Assembly: GCA_937890575.1 (NCBI GenBank)
Contig: CALADZ010000111.1
Span: forward strand, 1 to 13,344
Source: MAG-120531 sp002378585
GTDB lineage: Bacteria; Bacteroidota; Bacteroidia; Flavobacteriales; Flavobacteriaceae
Reading direction: 5' to 3'
Length of the DNA: 13,344 nt
This document shows, one piece after another, positions 12,001 to 13,344 of the stretch. Under the pieces are notes generated by a model. The model was not told the DNA's origin, made no database searches, and saw only the letters and a program-made list of their open reading frames with translations. Every line of letters begins with the position of its first letter. Position 1 is the stretch's first letter. Position numbers and translations under genes: made by a program.

Positions 12001-13344
12001 TGATTGTCGCATTTCCAGCGCTAGCCGCTGTTATTTCACCTGTTGATGAGTTTATGCTAATCGAGGCGTCATCAGATGTCCATGGGTTAGTGGTAGAAGG
12101 TGTTCCACTACCTGTCAATTGTAGACTTTCTCCTACACATAAATCAAAATTCGTCACTTGGCCGTTTGGACCTGTGATAGTCGGGGCCGCATACACCGTA
12201 AAGGTCGCCGTCGCCTCACAGCCCGTGGTATGAGTATACGTCAACGTTGCCGTCTGAGAACTACCCGTAATAGACGAAGTCGCCGTCACGACACCCGTAG
12301 AAGGATCTATACTAATATGAGAACTATTGTCACTCCATGTACCGCCCGTAACCGTAGAACCGTCGATCGAGACACTCAACGCACTGGTGCCCCCTACCGT
12401 AGCACTTAACGTCCCACCGATCACCGGTGAACCGTTAACTGTCACAGCATACGTATCCGTACAACCCGCTGCAGTGGTATAGGTAATGGTCGCAGAACCT
12501 GAACTTACTCCCGTAACAACTCCTGTAGTAGCATTCACCGTAGCTACACCCATATTCCCTGAGGTCCAGCTGCCGCCCCCAACAGAGGTATTTAACGTTA
12601 ACGTCGATCCCTCACAGACCGTCGTCGATGAACCCGTAATCGTCGGAACCTCGTTTACCGTAACTATCACCTGGTCCGTATTCACACAAGCATTGCCGTC
12701 CGTACCCGTGACTGTGTAGGTCTTCGTCACCGTCGGAACAAAAGATTGACCTTGGGTAACACCGTTGTCCCATGTATACGTACTCGCACCCGTTGCCGTT
12801 AAGGTAACACTACCGCCCGCACACACACTCTGAGCAGAACCCGCATCAACCGCCGGTAAATCATTCAAAGTGATCTGCTGGTCAACGTAACATCCCGTCG
12901 AAGTCGTATAACGAACCGTAACCGTTCCCGAACTATTTGCCGCCAAGGTCGAGCCGCTCAACGTTGCCTTATTAGTAGTACCTACCAAGCTCCATGTACC
13001 GCCCACAGGGGTAGCGCTTAAAGAAAGATTGCCGCCCACACAGACTGCCGTCGCAGCAGACGTAGAATAAACCGGCAAAGCATGTACCGTAATACTTACA
13101 CTCGAAGTCCCCCCATAAGCGTCCATGTACGTCGCGCTTACAGTACCCGAAGCAACACCCGTAACCACTCCAGAAGAAGTCACCGTCGCTACCGTAGCAT
13201 CATTACCCGACCAACTACCGCCCGATGGCGTCGCAGACAACGTAATAGAACTGCCCACACAAACATCCGTAACCGTAGAGGTTACTGCAGGGGCCGCATA
13301 CACCGTAAAGGTCGCCGTCGCCTCACAGCCCGTGGTATGAGTAT
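1..13344 (-). CDS. Giant Ig-like repeat surface protein, internal fragment (open at both ends)
   Basis: One minus-strand frame (first complete codon 13342-13340, last 4-2) reads 4447 codons without a stop, about 0.48 MDa of protein, with both gene ends outside the window. The translation is a chain of about 47 beta-rich modules. The typical pattern is hydrophobic-C-x-G, then a W-Y or W-E strand, then G-x-Y-x-V, then G-C-x-S, then an alternating V-x-V strand and a P-x-x-P linker. By memory of families (no search run), the longer modules resemble the CHU_C-associated Ig_7 family and those above base 12182 resemble Big_2/PKD-like domains. Such proteins in Bacteroidota are usually exported by the type IX system and act outside the cell in adhesion, gliding or matrix; that role is inferred, since no catalytic motif is visible. 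Composition is rich in Thr, Ser, Asn, Val, Tyr and Trp. About 89 cysteines were counted by hand, essentially all at the two module positions. The reading frame is very secure; the function is only a class assignment. Confidence 0.96.
62..4060 (-). other. Ig_7-like modules M33-M46
   Basis: Fourteen modules, every one with both cysteines. Start cysteines are at 4027, 3754, 3433, 3100, 2830, 2515, 2221, 1912, 1651, 1369, 1093, 820, 559 and 292. C-P-G recurs (M38, M39, M41), with C-D-G, C-L-G, C-V-G, C-S-G and C-N-G as well. Central strands include Y-Q-W-Y (M33, M37), I-E-W-Y-Y (M36), Y-Y-W-Y (M40), I-Y-W-Y (M42), L-I-W-Y (M44) and L-Y-W-Y (M46). Linkers are often D-T or P-x-x-P. From M41 on the spacing settles at 261-282 bp, the most regular stretch of the diverged part. 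A chain of this kind usually leads to a type IX sorting domain, which must lie beyond base 1 if present. Confidence 0.8.
4061..4663 (-). other. Module pair M31-M32 with reciprocal cysteine loss
   Basis: M31 (4663-4409, 85 aa) has Tyr (TAT, 4622-4624) in I-Y-P-N-Q where the start cysteine belongs, but keeps its end cysteine in Q-G-C-I-S-D-T. M32 (4408-4061, 116 aa) keeps its start cysteine (I-C-S-N-G, 4324) but has Ser (AGT, 4106-4108) in T-G-S-A-I-Q-S-D-T where the end cysteine belongs. Both replacements are one base away from TGT. No other cysteine lies in either module. M32 also has a longer middle with few of the usual W-Y features, although L-W-E-I is present. Confidence 0.8.
4664..4921 (-). 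other. Ig_7-like module M30
   Basis: 86 residues with a regular plan: I-C-E-G-E-K (cysteine codon at 4879), V-Q-W-I-N-K, G-E-Y-V-V-K-F, D-G-C-I-K-E, then a V-T-E-N-P linker. Both cysteines are present. It precedes the unusual M31-M32 pair. Confidence 0.78.
4922..5305 (-). other. Enlarged module M29 with Gly/Tyr/Asn-rich insert
   Basis: 128 residues, the longest module in the window. The start cysteine is at 5248 (T-C-S-G-S-N-V) and the end cysteine is in K-S-G-C-N-S. After the strand S-V-E-K-W-R-G it carries an extra segment with Y-G-G-G-N-Q-G-Y and D-L-Q-Y-R-Y-N before rejoining the normal pattern at V-Y-R-I-F. The insert sits in the middle of the module, like that of M24. Confidence 0.7.
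5306..6409 (-). other. Ig_7-like modules M25-M28
   Basis: Four compact modules with start cysteines at 6358 (L-C-P-G-E), 6091 (I-C-D-G-D), 5815 (V-C-Q-G-E-K) and 5542 (I-C-S-N-Q), spaced 267-276 bp; all have end cysteines (N-Q-C-V, G-D-C-E, P-G-C-R, T-G-C-E). M25 has Y-N-W-Y-R-G, M27 has S-W-T-K-W and M28 has F-N-W-Y-Q-N-G, the textbook Ig_7 central strand. Each ends with a V-x-V-type strand and a Pro-containing linker. Confidence 0.78.
6410..6781 (-). other. Enlarged module M24 with Tyr/Asn/Asp-rich insert
   Basis: 124 residues against an average of about 96. The start cysteine is at 6724 (I-C-E-N-G-G) and the end cysteine sits in N-A-S-C-S-V. Between L-S-W-Y-Y and the last strands lies an extra stretch rich in Tyr, Asn and Asp (V-R-Y-Y-N-Y-S-N-W, then P-M-D-S-D-D). 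The linker after it contains a short P-D-Q-G-R-Y-P loop. The insert may be an exposed loop with a specific role, but no known motif was recognised. Confidence 0.7.
6782..8248 (-). other. Ig_7-like modules M19-M23
   Basis: Five diverged modules with start cysteines at 8197, 7906, 7636, 7318 and 7021; all have an end cysteine. The start motif is loose here: E-C-L-A-D-G, V-C-P-G-S, V-C-N-V-N, S-C-T-A-I and Q-C-G-S-A, so the glycine of C-x-G is kept only in M20 and partly in M19. M19 keeps L-W-Y, M20 has F-I-Q-W-Q-R-W, M21 has Y-I-W-T-S-D-D and M22 has Y-D-W-Y-R-L. The three-module phase of the previous region is not recognisable. No function beyond a structural spacer or binding array can be read. 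Confidence 0.75.
8249..9199 (-). repeat. Three-module super-repeat, unit 4 (M16-M18)
   Basis: 317 residues. Start cysteines are at 9148, 8827 and 8536. M16 repeats N-G-A-K-T-I-C and W-E-Y-S-P-D-N of M10 exactly 1842 bp (614 codons) away, with many silent and coding differences. M17 has Y-W-Y-K-G-S-D. M18 begins F-C-E-G-D as M12 begins F-C-E-G-E (1845 bp away), has T-W-W-Y-I-K-D and I-I-Y-V-K-D-T-Y, and ends I-A-V-N-D-A-P like M9. The order of module types therefore matches units 1-3. Confidence 0.72.
9200..10126 (-). repeat. Three-module super-repeat, unit 3 (M13-M15)
   Basis: 309 residues. Start cysteines are at 10075, 9784 and 9487. M13 has I-W-E-F-D-T-D and G-Y-Y-R-V-W-I. M14 has F-D-W-Y-K-K and ends in T-N-S-G-C-S-P. 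M15 has Y-C-D-E-E, then N-Y-T-R-T-W-E-Y-Y and a D-T-Y-S-G-T-G loop, matching M9 and M12 in plan. This unit is the most diverged of the four in its first module. Confidence 0.65.
10127..11041 (-). repeat. Three-module super-repeat, unit 2 (M10-M12)
   Basis: 305 residues. Start cysteines are at 10990, 10699 and 10381. M10 has N-G-A-K-T-I-C, W-E-Y-S-P-D-G and a tail L-E-I-Q-K-V-S-L-S-D-A-P almost the same as the M7 tail. M11 has I-W-E-R-S-D-D and W-Y-R-V-T-E, with a long linker containing N-Y-L-G-T-D-P-N-N-P. M12 begins F-C-E-G-E and has G-F-T-R-T-W-Y like M9. All end cysteines are present. Confidence 0.75.
11042..11941 (-). repeat. Three-module super-repeat, unit 1 (M7-M9)
   Basis: 300 residues. 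Start cysteines are at 11890 (I-C-D-G), 11590 (I-C-D-G) and 11311 (Y-C-I-G). M7 has V-W-E-Y-S-T and F-Y-R-A-K-A and ends L-E-I-Q followed by S-L-S-N-A-P. M8 has V-W-E-Y-R-Q and Y-Y-R-V-V-E. M9 has a longer first loop, then G-F-T-R-E-W-Y, and ends I-T-V-N-D-L-P. The next three units repeat this order of module types at protein level. Confidence 0.75.
11942..12181 (-). other. Module M6: Big_2-like domain, diverged homologue of M1
   Basis: About 80 residues. It follows the same Y-A-A-P linker as M1 and shares M1's plan: L-C-V-G-E-S-L start (cysteine codon at 12139), W-T-S-D-D-A-S-I, then S-S-T-G-E-I-T and a T-Y-T-D-x-x-G-G-S strand. Like M1 it has Gly (11978-11980) where other modules have the end cysteine. 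Its codon use matches the rest of the gene rather than the 1107-bp block. It reads as the first module of an older copy of the five-module unit, after which the chain switches to longer modules. Confidence 0.75.
12182..13288 (-). repeat. 1107-bp repeat unit of five short Ig-like modules (M1-M5)
   Basis: Five modules in gene order: M1 13288-13073 (72 aa), M2 13072-12854 (73), M3 12853-12644 (70), M4 12643-12425 (73), M5 12424-12182 (81). M1, M4 and M5 carry the Big_2-like pattern G-G-S/T-W-S followed by A-T-V or I-S-I and then S/T-G-V-V-T. M3 is PKD-like, with Y-T-W-D-N-G and later T-Y-T-V-T-G-T-D. Start cysteines are at 13261 (M1), 13042 (M2), 12823 (M3) and 12616 (M4). M5 has Thr (ACG, 12398-12400) at that place. 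End cysteines are present in M2-M5 but M1 has Gly-Gly instead. The five lengths add to exactly 1107 bp, the spacing of the 55-bp repeat, so this looks like one unit of a tandem array extending upstream. Sampled 60-base lines reach 55-57% G+C (33 and 34 of 60), though one line has only 25 of 60. Confidence 0.85.
12183..12237 (-). repeat. Exact 55-bp direct repeat, copy 2
   Basis: Partner of the terminal copy at 13290-13344. It encodes the last strand of module M5 and the Y-A-A-P linker. Its lower edge at 12183 is also where the codon style of the gene changes: above it threonine is mostly ACG, below it ACA/ACT/ACC. It therefore marks the downstream edge of the homogeneous repeat block. Confidence 0.97.
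13290..13344 (-). repeat. Exact 55-bp direct repeat, copy 1 (ends on the last base of the window)
   Basis: Identical base for base to 12183-12237, at an offset of 1107 bp (369 codons, in frame). The base to its left differs (a at 13289, c at 12182), so the match is exactly 55 bp up to the window edge and could continue beyond it. It encodes the end of a module, with the motif T-T-G-C-E-A-T and then F-T-V-Y-A-A-P, which is the last strand and linker before M1. Its partner encodes the same residues at the end of M5. Confidence 0.97.

Noticed and set aside
9027..12233. Plus-strand frames of 79-90 codons with Val/Pro/Thr-rich products (9027-9272, 10497-10769, 11994-12233)
   Set aside because: The composition mirrors the Thr/Asn/Ser codons of the repeats on the opposite strand; no independent support.
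12158..13340. Plus-strand open frames in the G+C-rich block, two of which end in the same residues
   Set aside because: They come from the codon bias of M1-M5 read backwards; the shared ending is only the 55-bp repeat in antisense.
1..13344. CRISPR array or small tandem satellite
   Set aside because: The roughly 288-bp periodicity is a protein-domain period with diverged DNA and an unbroken frame; no short identical repeats with regular spacers were seen.
1..13344. Promoters, terminators, RNA genes, insertion sequences
   Set aside because: No intergenic space exists, and no rRNA- or tRNA-like segment, transposase frame or terminal inverted repeat was recognised on reading both strands.

Overview
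The whole window is the inside of one giant gene on the minus strand. The frame whose codons end at plus-strand positions 2, 5, 8 ... 13340 was translated by hand from end to end. It gives 4447 consecutive sense codons with no stop, and the gene runs off both edges. The product is a chain of about 47 immunoglobulin-like modules averaging about 96 residues. Nearly every module has one cysteine near its start (C-x-G type, start of strand B) and one near its end (G-C-x-S type, after the Y-x-V strand). This is the style of giant surface or secreted repeat proteins of Bacteroidota (gliding, adhesin and CHU_C-associated Ig repeats, usually exported by the type IX secretion system). A Flavobacteriales or Cytophagales-like host is the best guess. 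No signal peptide, start codon, stop codon or sorting domain lies in the window.

Layout in gene order (high to low coordinate): 13344-12182 is a block of short (70-81 aa) Big_2/PKD-like modules, M1-M5. It has a different codon style (ACG/GCG/TCG-rich) and forms a 1107-bp unit flanked by an exact 55-bp repeat whose second copy ends on the last base of the window. 12181-11942 is M6, a diverged relative of M1. 11941-8249 is a four-fold super-repeat of three modules each (M7-9, M10-12, M13-15, M16-18; 300-317 aa per unit). 8248-62 holds 28 more individual, diverged Ig_7-like modules (M19-M46), two of them enlarged (M24, M29). Positions 61-1 are the start of M47.

The most interesting signal is the cysteine pattern. 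The start-cysteine of one module and the end-cysteine of the NEXT module disappear together (M5/M6 and M31/M32, and by repeat homology M0/M1). All other modules keep both. This suggests inter-domain disulfides that staple neighbouring domains into a stiff rod, rather than bonds within each module. Second, the 55-bp terminal repeat looks like an assembly-graph loop, so the real number of 1107-bp units is probably unknown. No RNA gene, mobile element, CRISPR array, promoter or terminator was seen; the window is coding throughout, with no intergenic stretch.
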